From Caballeronia sp. dw_19 (GTDB lineage Bacteria > Pseudomonadota > Gammaproteobacteria > Burkholderiales > Burkholderiaceae), in assembly GCF_018449515.1 (NCBI RefSeq), contig NZ_JAAVUQ010000003.1, forward strand, positions 186,001 to 250,000: a DNA stretch of 64,000 bases, written 5' to 3'. The position numbers were made by a program, and so were the translations under genes. Each line of letters opens with the position of its first letter. Positions within the stretch are counted from its first letter, which is position 1. Positions 47,601 to 56,040 of the stretch are shown here, in pieces. The notes beneath the pieces were generated by a model, which did no database searches, was not told where the DNA came from, and was given only the letters and a program-made list of their open reading frames with translations.

Positions 47601-48692
47601 CAGCAGGTCGAGTTTCACGGCGCGAGCGGCACGTTGCGCGCGACCGGCAAGGTGCGGCTGGATCAGCAGCAGCCTGACCTGACGGCCAGCATCATTGCTG
47701 ACAAACTCGAACTGTTTGCATCGCCGGATCGGCAGTTGCAGTTGTCGGGCAGTGCGTCCGTGGCAAACGCGGGTCTGCAGGGCGGCATGGCGATTGACGG
47801 CAAGTTCACCATCGATCACGCGCTCTTCGATTTGCCCGAGCAATCGGCACCGTCGCTCGGCGACGACGTCGTGATCGTGCGTCCCGACGGGACGGTGAAG
47901 GGCGAGGATCAGAAGGTGGTCGCGACGGGCGACAAGCCCGTGGGCGCGTTCGCGCCGCGCGCGAATATCGATATCAATCTCGGCCAGAAATTCCGCTTCC
48001 GTGGCGCGGGCGCGGACCTTGGTCTCGCCGGCACCGTCACCGCGATGAGCGCGCCGAACATGCCGCTGCGGGCGGTCGGCAATGTGCGCGTCACGCCGGG
48101 TTCCACGTATACGGCGTTCGGGCGGAAGCTGGGAATCGAAAACGGCTTTTTCACGTTCAACGGACCGGTCGCGAATCCCGGCATCAATATTCTGGCGATG
48201 CGCCGCAATCAGGAAATCGAGGCCGGCGTGCAGGTGACGGGCACGGTGCAGTCGCCGGTTGCCAAGCTGATCTCAGAGCCGAACGTGCCGGATAACGAGA
48301 AGTTATCGTGGTTGCTGTTCGGTCATGGCACGGATCAGGGCAACAACATTGGTCAGCAGAGCGCGATGACGAATGCGCTCGCATTGCTGGGAAGTTCGCA
48401 GGGCAAGCGGATTGCGCAGACGTTCGGGCTGGATGAGTTTTCTATCGGGACGAGTGAGGTTGGGCTAACCGATCCGCAAGTCGTGATGTTGTCGAAGGCG
48501 ATCAATGAACGGCTCGTGCTGGGCTATGAGCAGGGTCTGCAGTCGGCAAGCAATGCGATCAAGGCGACGCTGAGCCTGTCGCGGTTCTGGTCGGTATCGG
48601 CTTACGGCGGCACGTTCCAGGGTATGGATCTGCTTTACACGCGGCGATTCGATTCGTGGTCGCGAAGGAACGGGCCGACGGACTCGAAGTAG
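44634..48692 (+). CDS. tamB: Translocation and assembly module protein TamB
   Basis: A 1352-residue AsmA-like protein with one N-terminal membrane helix (LGGFVLVLVLCFALGVAMILYAL, residues about 44-66). A long repetitive beta-rich periplasmic body follows and the DUF490/TamB C-terminal domain ends the protein (NPGINILAMRRNQEIEAGVQ, DNEKLSWLLFGHG, YTRRFDSWSRRNGP). It follows tamA by 37 bases, as in most proteobacteria. The acidic, Gln/Asn-rich cytoplasmic start (MSDQNGQSPADQPDPSEDRG) is longer than in enterobacteria. Confidence 0.93.
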   Translation: MSDQNGQSPADQPDPSEDRGNGASENGTRDPKPRRGGWRRLAKWLGGFVLVLVLCFALGVAMILYALNSERGTRYVWQAATSLLGGRLSGTLDGGAISTGLRLRNVHWKSLDGQGTDIAVDSVSGKWELTRAPLRFTIDYLHVGTVDARIAPSPKDTSKTELPQDLRLPIQLAVSDVTLDKLRLHEGATTTEFSRLALDGHSDGRHHEARIQRLDTPFGAITAALKLDGGARPFPLTGDAGYSGEVSGEAVQVAAHLTGSLENLAADINASGLKLKGQAHVEAEPFGDVPLKRALVTIDHVNPQAFSPSAPFADLALRAELTPDPATPNALVVTGPVSIVNAKPGSVDKQLLPLIDAQANVKLDASAQVISDLNVRLLKDATITGGGTLKGGTGQFDLKVAKLDLNAIESTIRPTQFAGPIGIHLDGDKQTITLDLNDPKAALHAQGKVTLDAKQTAFDDVKLSVGKGRIELSGALQKDVHSSYDLKAKVIDFNPLLLTDELVAKPPPKGSKAKPAAKSRPIEARVNGTLSATGVLAPTLTTKAQFKLGDSVYDNLPLTGAGTIQVVGTRILPSTATLSIAGNNVDLNGSFGAPGDRLRFRIDAPQLERLGFGLAGLVKADGDVTGSFAHPNLAANYQADSVVFGANRVGHAEGRAEARDGANGALVFTLQARDVSADGVDLASLDANLNGTRANHTLNATAVGKVRGNAVDLTLAANGRLTDARDGAHWDGTVTRLSNKGTPNVNLDAPVTVSYAPNHVALGATRLSAEGAVLDLKSFALDGGRISSAGQLTNLSVARLLEIRQELEGGPPPAKTDLVFDGDWNFALGATATGYVQLKRRSGDVSIDAARGVAALGITDITARADFTGGNRLNATVHAQATRIGVIDANVHTNLVTRDGVLTVADEAPLSGAIDANVPTLRTTGGLFGPAYLLDGHLGLKLTIAGIVAKPTVSGMLTGDALSVTVIDQGVQLKDGVIRIALSENLVDLQQVEFHGASGTLRATGKVRLDQQQPDLTASIIADKLELFASPDRQLQLSGSASVANAGLQGGMAIDGKFTIDHALFDLPEQSAPSLGDDVVIVRPDGTVKGEDQKVVATGDKPVGAFAPRANIDINLGQKFRFRGAGADLGLAGTVTAMSAPNMPLRAVGNVRVTPGSTYTAFGRKLGIENGFFTFNGPVANPGINILAMRRNQEIEAGVQVTGTVQSPVAKLISEPNVPDNEKLSWLLFGHGTDQGNNIGQQSAMTNALALLGSSQGKRIAQTFGLDEFSIGTSEVGLTDPQVVMLSKAINERLVLGYEQGLQSASNAIKATLSLSRFWSVSAYGGTFQGMDLLYTRRFDSWSRRNGPTDSK

Positions 48693-48723
48693 GTTGCGGA
48701 CCGCATGAACGTTGCGTGAAAGT

Positions 48724-48763
48724 CAAAAGGCCGTTTCCAACGCGAGTTGGAAACGGCCTTTTG
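48724..48763. terminator. Bidirectional terminator between tamB and metG
   Basis: Arms CAAAAGGCCGTTTCCAA (48724-48740) and TTGGAAACGGCCTTTTG (48747-48763) are perfect complements around a six-base loop, with A and T runs on the two sides. It separates convergent genes. Confidence 0.93.
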
Positions 48764-48818
48764 GTTTTGCGTCCGGGCGCGGTGAAAAACCGCGCGACCG
48801 GTGCTTTTACTTCACGCT

Positions 48819-50966
48819 TTACTTCACGCGCATACCCGGCTTCGCGCCGCTGTGCGGTTCGAGGATGTACAAACCCGGTTCGGCTTTTTCGTCGTCGGCG
48901 GAAGCGGCCAGCACCATGCCTTCCGACAGCCCGAACTTCATCTTGCGCGGCGCCAGGTTCACGACCATCACCGTGAACTTTCCGATCAGGTCCTGCGGCT
49001 GATACGCCGACTTGATCCCGGAGAACACGTTGCGGGTTTTTTCCTCGCCGATATCCAGCGTCAGTTGCAACAGCTTGTCCGACCCTTCGACCGCCGTGCA
49101 ATTGACGATCTTCGCGATTCGCAGATCGACCTTGGCGAAGTCATCGATGGAAATCACGCCCTCCGCTTCCGGCTCTTTCACCTTCGCGGCTTTCTTCGAC
49201 GAGGACGTGGAAGCAGCTGCGGGCGCCGCAGCAACCGCTTGCCCCGGCGCGACCGATTCCCGGTTCGCCGCGATCAGCGCTTCAACCTGCTTCGGATCGA
49301 CGCGCGTCATCAAGTGCTTGTACGCGTTGATCGGCCGCAAAGAGCTGAGCGGCGCGGAGACATCTGCCCAGACGAGCGGCGCGATGCCCAGGAACCCTTC
49401 CACCGATACCGCCAGCACCGGCAGCACCGGCTTCAACGCCAGCGACAGCAAGCGGAACGCCTCCAGACTCACGCTGCACGTTTCATGCAGGGCAGCCGGG
49501 TTGGCTTCGTCCTTGGCCTGATCCCAGGGCTTCGCGGTATCGACAAACGCGTTGACGGTATCGGCGAGATCCATGGTTGTGCGCAACGCCCGCCCGTATT
49601 CACGCGACTCGTAAAGCGCCGCGATCTGCGGCACGGCGGCGCGCAATTGCAGCAGCAGCGGATGATCCATTGCGCTGTCCAGCACGCGGCCGTCGAAACG
49701 CTTAATCAGGAACCCTGCCGCCCGGCTCGCGATATTCACGTATTTGCCGACCAGATCGCTGTTCACGCGCGCCTGAAAATCTTCAAGATTCAGGTCGATG
49801 TCTTCCATCGTGTGGTTCAGCTTCGCGGCGAAGTAGTAGCGCAGCCACTCGGGGTTGATGCCCGTATCGATCACGCTTTTCGCCGTGATGAACGTGCCGC
49901 GCGATTTGGACATCTTCATGCCGTCGACGGTGAGAAACCCGTGCGCGAACACGTTCGTCGGCGTCCGATGGCCGGAAAACTCCAGCATTGCGGGCCAGAA
50001 CAGTGTGTGGAAGTACAGAATGTCCTTGCCGATGAAGTGATACTGCTCCGTCTTCGATCCCGGCCGGATCCATTCCTCGAAATCGAGGCCGCGCGCATCC
50101 GCCAGATTCTTGAAGCTGGCGTAATAACCCACGGGCGCGTCCACCCACACGTAGAAATACTTGCCCGGCGCGCCGGGGATTTCGAAGCCGAAATACGGCG
50201 AGTCGCGTGAAATATCCCAGTCGGCGAGTTTCGCGTCGCCCTTGTCGCCGAGCCATTCGCGCATTTTGTTCGTGGCTTCCTGCTGCGCGAGTCCGCCGAC
50301 CCAGCCGCGCAGGAAATCTTCACAACGCGGGTCGGAGAGCCGGAAGAAATAGTGCGTCGAGGTCTTGCGCACCGGTGTCGCGCCCGACACCACCGAATAC
50401 GGGTTGATGAGATCGAGCGGCTGGTACGTAGATCCGCAGACTTCACAGTTGTCGCCGTATTGATCTTTCGCGCCGCATTTCGGGCATTCGCCCTTGACGA
50501 AGCGGTCCGGCAGGAACATTTCCTTGACCGGATCGTAGGCTTGTTCAATATCGCGCGCGTCGATCAGACCGGCCGCCTTCAGCGACTCGTAGATGGATTC
50601 GCACAGCACGCGGTTTTCTTCGGCATCGGTGGAATAGTAGTTGTCGAACGAGATGCCGAAGCTGTCGAAATCGCGTTTGTGCTCTTTCCCCACGCGCTCG
50701 ATCAACTGCTTCGGCGTGATGCCTTCCTGCTCGGCGCGCAGCATGATGGGGGTGCCGTGGGTATCGTCGGCGCCGACGTAGTAGACCTCGTGACCGTGCA
50801 TTCGCAGTGAGCGCACCCAGATATCGGTCTGGATGTATTCGACCATATGGCCGATATGAATCTGACCGTTCGCGTACGGGAGCGCGGACGTGACGAGAAT
50901 CCGGCGATGGCCAGGGGTGGCTGACGCCGCTGCGGAGACGGGTGTGGACGAGGTGGGTGCTGACAT
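48819..50966 (-). CDS. metG: Methionyl-tRNA synthetase
   Basis: A 715-residue class I synthetase. HIGH motif in [18 protein letters not shown], zinc knuckle [18 protein letters not shown], and KMSKSRGTF are intact. A linker rich in Ala/Ser/Lys (residues about 570-600) leads to a C-terminal Trbp111-like tRNA-binding domain ([33 protein letters not shown]), so this is the long dimeric type. G-rich DNA and a large inverted repeat lie just upstream. Confidence 0.96.
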   Translation of the reverse strand: MSAPTSSTPVSAAASATPGHRRILVTSALPYANGQIHIGHMVEYIQTDIWVRSLRMHGHEVYYVGADDTHGTPIMLRAEQEGITPKQLIERVGKEHKRDFDSFGISFDNYYSTDAEENRVLCESIYESLKAAGLIDARDIEQAYDPVKEMFLPDRFVKGECPKCGAKDQYGDNCEVCGSTYQPLDLINPYSVVSGATPVRKTSTHYFFRLSDPRCEDFLRGWVGGLAQQEATNKMREWLGDKGDAKLADWDISRDSPYFGFEIPGAPGKYFYVWVDAPVGYYASFKNLADARGLDFEEWIRPGSKTEQYHFIGKDILYFHTLFWPAMLEFSGHRTPTNVFAHGFLTVDGMKMSKSRGTFITAKSVIDTGINPEWLRYYFAAKLNHTMEDIDLNLEDFQARVNSDLVGKYVNIASRAAGFLIKRFDGRVLDSAMDHPLLLQLRAAVPQIAALYESREYGRALRTTMDLADTVNAFVDTAKPWDQAKDEANPAALHETCSVSLEAFRLLSLALKPVLPVLAVSVEGFLGIAPLVWADVSAPLSSLRPINAYKHLMTRVDPKQVEALIAANRESVAPGQAVAAAPAAASTSSSKKAAKVKEPEAEGVISIDDFAKVDLRIAKIVNCTAVEGSDKLLQLTLDIGEEKTRNVFSGIKSAYQPQDLIGKFTVMVVNLAPRKMKFGLSEGMVLAASADDEKAEPGLYILEPHSGAKPGMRVK

Positions 50967-51055
50967 AAGGCGCTGGCCCTGCGGTTGAAGAATTCAGTGA
51001 TTGCGTGAAAAAGCGAATCACGATTCTAACAGTCAAGGGGCTTTCGTTCGCACTC

Positions 51056-51168
51056 GGGGGGCGGGCGGGGTGGGCGTGCGGGGTGTTGGGGTTGGTGGTG
51101 GGGGCCAGGTTCTGGGGTTAGCGGTTCTGGGTCAATGCCGGGGTGGTGGTTTTGGGGTTAGTGGTCAG
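51056..51168. repeat. G-rich tract with an imperfect ~41-bp tandem repeat
   Basis: The plus strand has many G runs (GGGGG, GGGCGGGG, GGGG) from 51056. It then shows two related units that each read GGGGTTAG, then GGTCA, GCCGGG and GGTGGT/GGTGCT, the second merging into the left arm of the inverted repeat. A mirrored C-rich version (CCCCAACCGCCAACCCC) lies beyond the right arm at about 52033-52080. The tract could form G-quadruplexes upstream of metG. Confidence 0.6.
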
Positions 51169-51437
51169 GGGTCAGTGCCGGGTTGGTGCTTTCGGCCTTA
51201 GCGGTCTGCGAGAGTCGGATTTTCTCTTTATCACTGTTAGCCACTGTGCGTGGCGGCACGTCATTTCTTTGTCCAAAGCGACAAAGAAACGAAGCAAAGA
51301 AAACGCTTTAAACCACGCTACCCTAAGTGTCCACAGCGTGCAGTTTTCATTCATAGGTGCCCCAAAAGCACGGTGCTCGCCAGAGCCTCGAATGTTTGAA
51401 CCCCTCCTTCTCGCGAATCCTGACACGAACACGCTTC
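51169..51437 (+). repeat. Left arm of a large inverted repeat
   Basis: About 270 bases that return as reverse complement at 51769-52032 with roughly 90 percent identity by eye. The best-kept part runs from GAGTCGGATTTTCTCTTTATC to CCAGAGC and ACCCCTCCTTCTC. Each arm contains a 60-codon frame starting MNENCTLWTLR (minus strand here, start at 51354). The spacer of about 330 bases between arms has only short frames with no recognised product. The unit resembles dispersed intergenic repeats carrying TTTCTTTG/CAAAGAAA dyads that I recall from Burkholderia relatives. Confidence 0.75.
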
Positions 51438-51768
51438 GCCCCGTACGCTCTCGGGCAAGCACCATTTGCCAAGGAACCCGCACGGCCTTACAGATATTTA
51501 CGGCTGCGGCTTTTTGATGGCTTAGCTCCTGGTCTGTGCGACCGTATTCATAGGCCACAGCTTCATGCGTGTTTGTGGTTACTGCTTCAGTTTTTGTGAA
51601 TTGGCTGCGCGTTCTGCACAGCTATCTTCGTCGGTTACGGCCACCCGCATCTTTGCGGCCTCGTTTCCAGCTGGGTTGGCGACATGGTTCGAGGTGCGTA
51701 CACATTTGGAGCTCGGTCGTCCGCGGATAGCGCGGGGTGCTCCTTGGGCAGGTTCAATCACTGGTGGC
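51438..51768. other. Spacer between inverted-repeat arms
   Basis: About 330 bases with lower GC than the flanks and no gene I can support. The nearest frames (51357-51599 plus; 51579-51848 minus) share a start MPQKHGARQS only because they begin inside the mirrored arms. No transposase or RNA motif is evident. Confidence 0.4.
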
Positions 51769-52032
51769 GAAGCGTGTGGGTATCGGTGTTCGGAGAAGGA
51801 GGGGTTCAAACATCCGTCGCTCTGGCGAGCACCGTGCTTTTGGGGCACCTATGAATGAAAACTGCACGCTGTGGACACTTAGGGTAGCGTGTTTGAAAGC
51901 GCTTTCTTTGCTTCGTTTCTTTGTCGCTTTGGACAAAGAAATGACGTGCCGCCACGCACAGTGGCTAACAGTGATAAAGAGAAAATCCGACTCACGCAGA
52001 CCACCACGGCCGAAAGCACCGCCCCAGCATTG
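51769..52032 (-). repeat. Right arm of the large inverted repeat
   Basis: Reverse-complement partner of 51169-51437. The 60-codon frame MNENCTLWTLR begins at 51851 on the plus strand and differs from the left copy at a handful of residues (WFKAF to CLKAL; PLRPKAPTRH to PPRPKAPPQH). This could reflect weak protein-level constraint or simply drift. The C-rich flank at 52033-52080 mirrors the G-rich flank of the left arm. Confidence 0.75.
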
Positions 52033-52181
52033 ACCCCAACCGCCAACCCCGGAATCTAGCAACCCCCAACCCCAGGACCCTAGCAATCCGGCACTAAAAT
52101 CCCAGACAAAACCTTAAAACGACCAAAGGCCCTGACGCACCCTGCGCCCCAAAAAAAATTCCAGACGAAAAATTCCAGACG

Positions 52182-52211
52182 AAAAAAAACCGGGGCGATC
52201 AACGGCCCCGG
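52182..52211 (-). terminator. Terminator downstream of the OmpA-like gene
   Basis: On the minus strand CCGGGGC (52211-52205) pairs with GCCCCGG (52196-52190) and is followed by eight T. A duplicated AATTCCAGACGAAAA unit lies next to it (52158-52189). It is about 210 bases past the stop of the gene at 52420, leaving a long 3' untranslated region. Confidence 0.8.
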
Positions 52212-52419
52212 AGCAACAACGACAAGAGGAGAATGGCACGTGGCGGCAAAGCCAGCCACCTACCGTTAAGACAGACACGGACAGCAAGGGCAAAGTTTCA
52301 AATATTTTCGTGTTCGCAGCGGGTTTACTGTTTCGCCGCGAAACGAATTGAATCTCCGAGCTTGAAATTGAATCTCGGACCCTGGCTACAGCGCCATTCC
52401 CCCTCATAAATCAAACGTC

Positions 52420-53076
52420 TTACTGAACCTGACCCGGCTGCGCGGTCGCGCGCAAATAGATTTCCACGCGACGATTCTGCGCACGGCCCAATTCAGTGCT
52501 GTTGTCAGCAATAGGTTGCGTCTGGCCCATGCCCTGCGCCGACAGACGCTGCGGTGCCACGCCGTGGCTAGCCAGATACGAAGCCACGCTTTGTGCACGA
52601 TTTTGCGACAGCGTCTGGTTGTAAGCCGGCTGGCCGGTGCTGTCCGTATGCCCAACCACTTGCGCAATCAACTCAGGATGCTGCGTGAGCGTTTGCGTGA
52701 CCTGGTCGAGCACCGGTGCAAAACCTGGCTTGATGGCGTAGCTGTTGGTATCGAACGAAATCGAGTTCGGAATGTTGACCTTCAGCGATCCGTCCGGCTG
52801 TTCCGTCACCTGCGTGCCCGTGCCCTTCGTCGCGCCGGTCAGCTTGCCCTTGATGGCCTGCCAGTTGTAACCGGTGATGCCGCCCGCCGCCGCGCCTACG
52901 CCCGCGCCAATGGCCGCACCCTTGCCGCCGCCGAAGATCGCGCCAAGCGCCGCGCCCGACGCCGCGCCAATGCCCGTGCCAACGGCGGCGTTATTGCCTT
53001 GCTGGGTGGCGCAACCGGCGACAAGCGCGCCCGCAACGGCGATTACACACAAGCGGGTCATCATTTTCGAGTTCAT
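52420..53076 (-). CDS. OmpA-family lipoprotein (YiaD-like)
   Basis: A 218-residue outer-membrane lipoprotein. The signal peptide ends in the lipobox VAGC (Cys about residue 22). A Gly/Ala-rich glycine-zipper region follows (AAVGTGIGAASGAALGAIFGGGKGAAIGAG, described for residues 30-65). The C-terminal OmpA domain shows FDTNSYAIKPGFAPVLDQV, VVGHTDSTGQPAYNQTLSQNRAQSV and AQNRRVEIYLR for peptidoglycan binding. It likely tethers the outer membrane to the wall. Monocistronic. Confidence 0.92.
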   Translation of the reverse strand: MNSKMMTRLCVIAVAGALVAGCATQQGNNAAVGTGIGAASGAALGAIFGGGKGAAIGAGVGAAAGGITGYNWQAIKGKLTGATKGTGTQVTEQPDGSLKVNIPNSISFDTNSYAIKPGFAPVLDQVTQTLTQHPELIAQVVGHTDSTGQPAYNQTLSQNRAQSVASYLASHGVAPQRLSAQGMGQTQPIADNSTELGRAQNRRVEIYLRATAQPGQVQ

Positions 53077-53337
53077 TTGTTCATTCTCCAGGATACCAAT
53101 TCAGACAAAGCCGACACCGACAGCCCGAAGGGTCTTCCGGCGCGTCGTTACGGCTGCCACTACAATACGGCCAAGGATTCAAGCGATTATAACGATGCGT
53201 CCCCGAATCATGGCAGCGTCGGATAGTGCATCGCCCAGTGCTGCGACGCAACGTGGTGCAACAATTCCTTTCAATTTCATACTTTGCGCGCGGAACATTC
53301 GATCCGCTAAAGCAAAAAGCGTTCCCCTGGAGTTTCG

Positions 53338-54426
53338 ATGAGTCTTGATCGCGCCCAGATCGATACCGCGCTCAGCGGTTTGATCGATCCGAATACCAGC
53401 CGCACTTTCGCGGACACGAAAAGCATCCGCAGCGTGGCCGTAGACGGGGCAAACGTCACCGTGAACATCGTGCTGGGTTATCCGGCGAAAAGCCAGTTCG
53501 ACATCATCCGTGCGCTCGTGGCTGACGCCATCGCCAGCGTGCCGGGCGTGGCCGGCGTACAGGTCACGGTGGCTTCGCAAGTGGTCGCGCACGCGGTCCA
53601 GCGCGGCGTCAAGCTGCTGCCGAACGTGAAGAACATCATTGCGGTCGCGTCGGGCAAGGGCGGCGTCGGCAAGAGCACGACCGCCGTGAACCTGGCGCTC
53701 GCGCTGGCCGCGGAAGGCGCGTCGGTCGGCATGCTGGACGCCGATATCTATGGCCCGTCGCTGCCCATGATGCTCGGCATCAGCGGCCGTCCGGAATCGC
53801 CCGACAACACGTCGATGAACCCGATGATCGGCCACGGCATCCAGGCCAACTCGATCGGTTTCCTGATCGAACAGGACAACCCCATGGTATGGCGCGGCCC
53901 GATGGTCACGTCCGCACTCGAACAACTGCTGCGCCAGACCAACTGGAAGGACCTCGATTACCTGGTCGTCGACATGCCGCCCGGCACCGGCGACATCCAG
54001 CTCACGCTCTCGCAGAAAGTGCCCGTCACGGGCGCGGTGATTGTCACTACGCCGCAGGACATCGCGTTGCTCGACGCCAAGAAGGGCTTGAAGATGTTCG
54101 AGAAAGTGGGCATCCCGATCCTGGGGATCGTGGAGAACATGAGCACGCATATCTGCTCGAATTGCGGCCACGAAGAACATATTTTCGGGGCGGGCGGGGG
54201 CGAGCGGATGTCGAAGGAATACGGCGTGCCGGTGCTCGGCCACTTGCCGCTCGATATCGCGATCCGCGAGAAAACCGATGCCGGCCAGCCGACGGTGATC
54301 TCGGAACCTGACAGCAAGATTGCTGACGCTTACCGGGCAATCGCGCGCAAGGTGGCCATTTCGATTGCCGAACGCCAGCGCGACATGACGTCGATGTTCC
54401 CCAGCATCGTAGTGCAAAACACTTAG
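53338..54426 (+). CDS. apbC: Iron-sulfur cluster carrier ATPase (ApbC/Mrp)
   Basis: A 362-residue P-loop protein. An N-terminal MIP18/DUF59 domain (residues 1-85) is followed by the deviant Walker A in VASGKGGVGKSTTAVNLALAL, DADIYGPSLPMMLG, YLVVDMPPGTGDIQLTL and the cluster-binding pair CSNCGHEEHIFG. It delivers Fe-S clusters to apoproteins. CTGGAG precedes the ATG. In many betaproteobacteria apbC neighbours metG on the other strand, as here, with the repeat element and lipoprotein gene between them. Confidence 0.95.
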   Translation: MSLDRAQIDTALSGLIDPNTSRTFADTKSIRSVAVDGANVTVNIVLGYPAKSQFDIIRALVADAIASVPGVAGVQVTVASQVVAHAVQRGVKLLPNVKNIIAVASGKGGVGKSTTAVNLALALAAEGASVGMLDADIYGPSLPMMLGISGRPESPDNTSMNPMIGHGIQANSIGFLIEQDNPMVWRGPMVTSALEQLLRQTNWKDLDYLVVDMPPGTGDIQLTLSQKVPVTGAVIVTTPQDIALLDAKKGLKMFEKVGIPILGIVENMSTHICSNCGHEEHIFGAGGGERMSKEYGVPVLGHLPLDIAIREKTDAGQPTVISEPDSKIADAYRAIARKVAISIAERQRDMTSMFPSIVVQNT

Positions 54427-54537
54427 AGCGCAGCGGGGCACGGGCGATTTTAGCGGCGCGTGTCGCGGTATCATGTCGCCTTGATTGGCGCAGCCGGGTG
54501 AACACACGGGGTGGTCGCGGGTCGCCATGAGGATCGC

Positions 54538-55122
54538 ATGAAACAAAGATTCGACGGGCCTGAATCGCGCAGACTGCCTGCCGCGAGACACCCGGTCCCG
54601 AGCGTGATACTGAGTTTGAGCACGACTGTCAGCGTGTTGGCCAGTGTCATGCTGCTCGGCGGCTGTGGCCTTCTGTTCCAGAACCACGAAAAACGTGCCG
54701 ACGCCACGTTGCAGCCTACCGGCGGCAATGCGGCGACCGGCACGGTCACGTTCATCGAACGCTCAGACGGCGTCCAGGTGTCTTACAACCTGTCGGGAAT
54801 GCCACCCAACAGCGAGCACGCGCTGCAGATTCATGAGCGTGGGGACTGCATCATTCCAGCCTCGTCCGACGTCGGCCCCGTATTCGCGCCCGCGTCCGAG
54901 CGCAGCGACTCCGGCTCCAAGGTGGAAGGCGACCTGGCCAGCATTCGCGCCGACGCAAACGGTACGGCGACGGGGTTCATCGTCGCGCCGGACGTGTCGC
55001 TCGACGGCGTGCGGTCGGTGTTGTCGCGAGCCATCGTGCTTCATCGCGACGCAGCAGACACCTACGCCATCGTGCCGCACGGCGCCGGTCCCGCTCTCGC
55101 GTGCGGCGTAATTCGGCAATGA
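54538..55122 (+). CDS. Cu/Zn superoxide dismutase-like lipoprotein lacking most metal ligands
   Basis: A 194-residue protein with a signal peptide ending in the lipobox LLGGC (about residue 38) and a SodC-like domain: GTVTFIERSDGVQVSYNLSGMPPNSEHALQIHERGDC, VEGDLASIRADANGTATGF, RAIVLHRDAADTYAIVPHG, ACGVI. Against SodC the first copper His is Gln (HALQIHE for HGFHVHE) and the GGH and other zinc histidines are absent. The second HxH His, the GDL Asp, the late His and both disulfide Cys (DC, AC) remain. It is probably not a dismutase. Placed after apbC by 111 bases. Confidence 0.82.
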   Translation: MKQRFDGPESRRLPAARHPVPSVILSLSTTVSVLASVMLLGGCGLLFQNHEKRADATLQPTGGNAATGTVTFIERSDGVQVSYNLSGMPPNSEHALQIHERGDCIIPASSDVGPVFAPASERSDSGSKVEGDLASIRADANGTATGFIVAPDVSLDGVRSVLSRAIVLHRDAADTYAIVPHGAGPALACGVIRQ

Positions 55123-55366
55123 TCCGGCCGTGATCCGGCACTGATCTTTCAATGAAATCAGGCTGTTGGGGCGCATGACCCGGCCGGTTGGCATAGCCGC
55201 CTCGTGCAGCCGGCCGCGCGGCCGGCGCATCAAGTAAAATACGCGCTTCTCGTCTGGTCTGGCTGGCTTCGGCGTGCTTCTGCATTCATCCCGAGTCTCC
55301 GGCCACGCCCTGTTTCAAGCCCGGCGGCCCTCTCCAAGCCGCCTCTTTCGTTGGGTAGCGTTCCCT

Positions 55367-55936
55367 ATGAGCATCAAGTCCGACAAGTGGATCCGGCGCA
55401 TGGCCGAAGCGCACAACATGATCGAGCCGTTCGTGCGCGACCAGGTGCGAGTGTCTGAAGACGGTCGCAAGATCGTGAGCTATGGCACGTCCAGCTACGG
55501 TTATGACATTCGTGTGGCAGACGAATTCAAGATCTTCACCAACATCAATTCGACGATTGTCGACCCTAAGAATTTCGACGAGAAATCGTTCGTCGACTTC
55601 AAGGGCGACGTCTGCATCATCCCGCCGAACTCCTTCGCGCTTGCGCGGACGGTCGAATATTTCCGGATTCCACGCTCATGCCTGACGGTTTGCCTCGGCA
55701 AATCCACGTACGCGCGCTGCGGGATCATTGTGAACGTGACGCCGTTCGAGCCCGAATGGGAAGGGTATGTGACGCTCGAATTCTCGAATACGACACCTTT
55801 GCCTGCCAAAATCTACGCGAACGAAGGCGTGGCGCAGGTTCTCTTCTTTGAAAGCGATGAGATCTGCGAGACCTCATACGCCGATCGTGGGGGCAAGTAT
55901 CAAGGGCAAATCGGCGTAACGCTGCCGAAAACCTGA
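55367..55936 (+). CDS. dcd: dCTP deaminase
   Basis: A 189-residue enzyme that deaminates dCTP to dUTP for thymidylate synthesis. Diagnostic stretches are [83 protein letters not shown] (family-wide core, residues about 108-155). ATG 55367 starts the conserved [13 protein letters not shown]; the longer frame is not conserved. Confidence 0.95.
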   Translation: MSIKSDKWIRRMAEAHNMIEPFVRDQVRVSEDGRKIVSYGTSSYGYDIRVADEFKIFTNINSTIVDPKNFDEKSFVDFKGDVCIIPPNSFALARTVEYFRIPRSCLTVCLGKSTYARCGIIVNVTPFEPEWEGYVTLEFSNTTPLPAKIYANEGVAQVLFFESDEICETSYADRGGKYQGQIGVTLPKT

Positions 55937-56040
55937 CGTTTCTTGATCGTTCGAAACGTCATTGCAACGCTTTTTGAAAGACCGCTGGAATCGAGCACGC
56001 ACAACTCGGCCAGCGGTCGTTCCATTTGGAGATTCGCCGC

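Noticed and set aside
51357..51599. 80-codon frame MPQKHGARQS as a gene
   Set aside because: Starts inside the inverted-repeat arm and shares its first residues with a mirrored frame; no ribosome site.
53179..54687. 502-codon minus-strand frame
   Set aside because: Opposite apbC; no domain and typical shadow composition.
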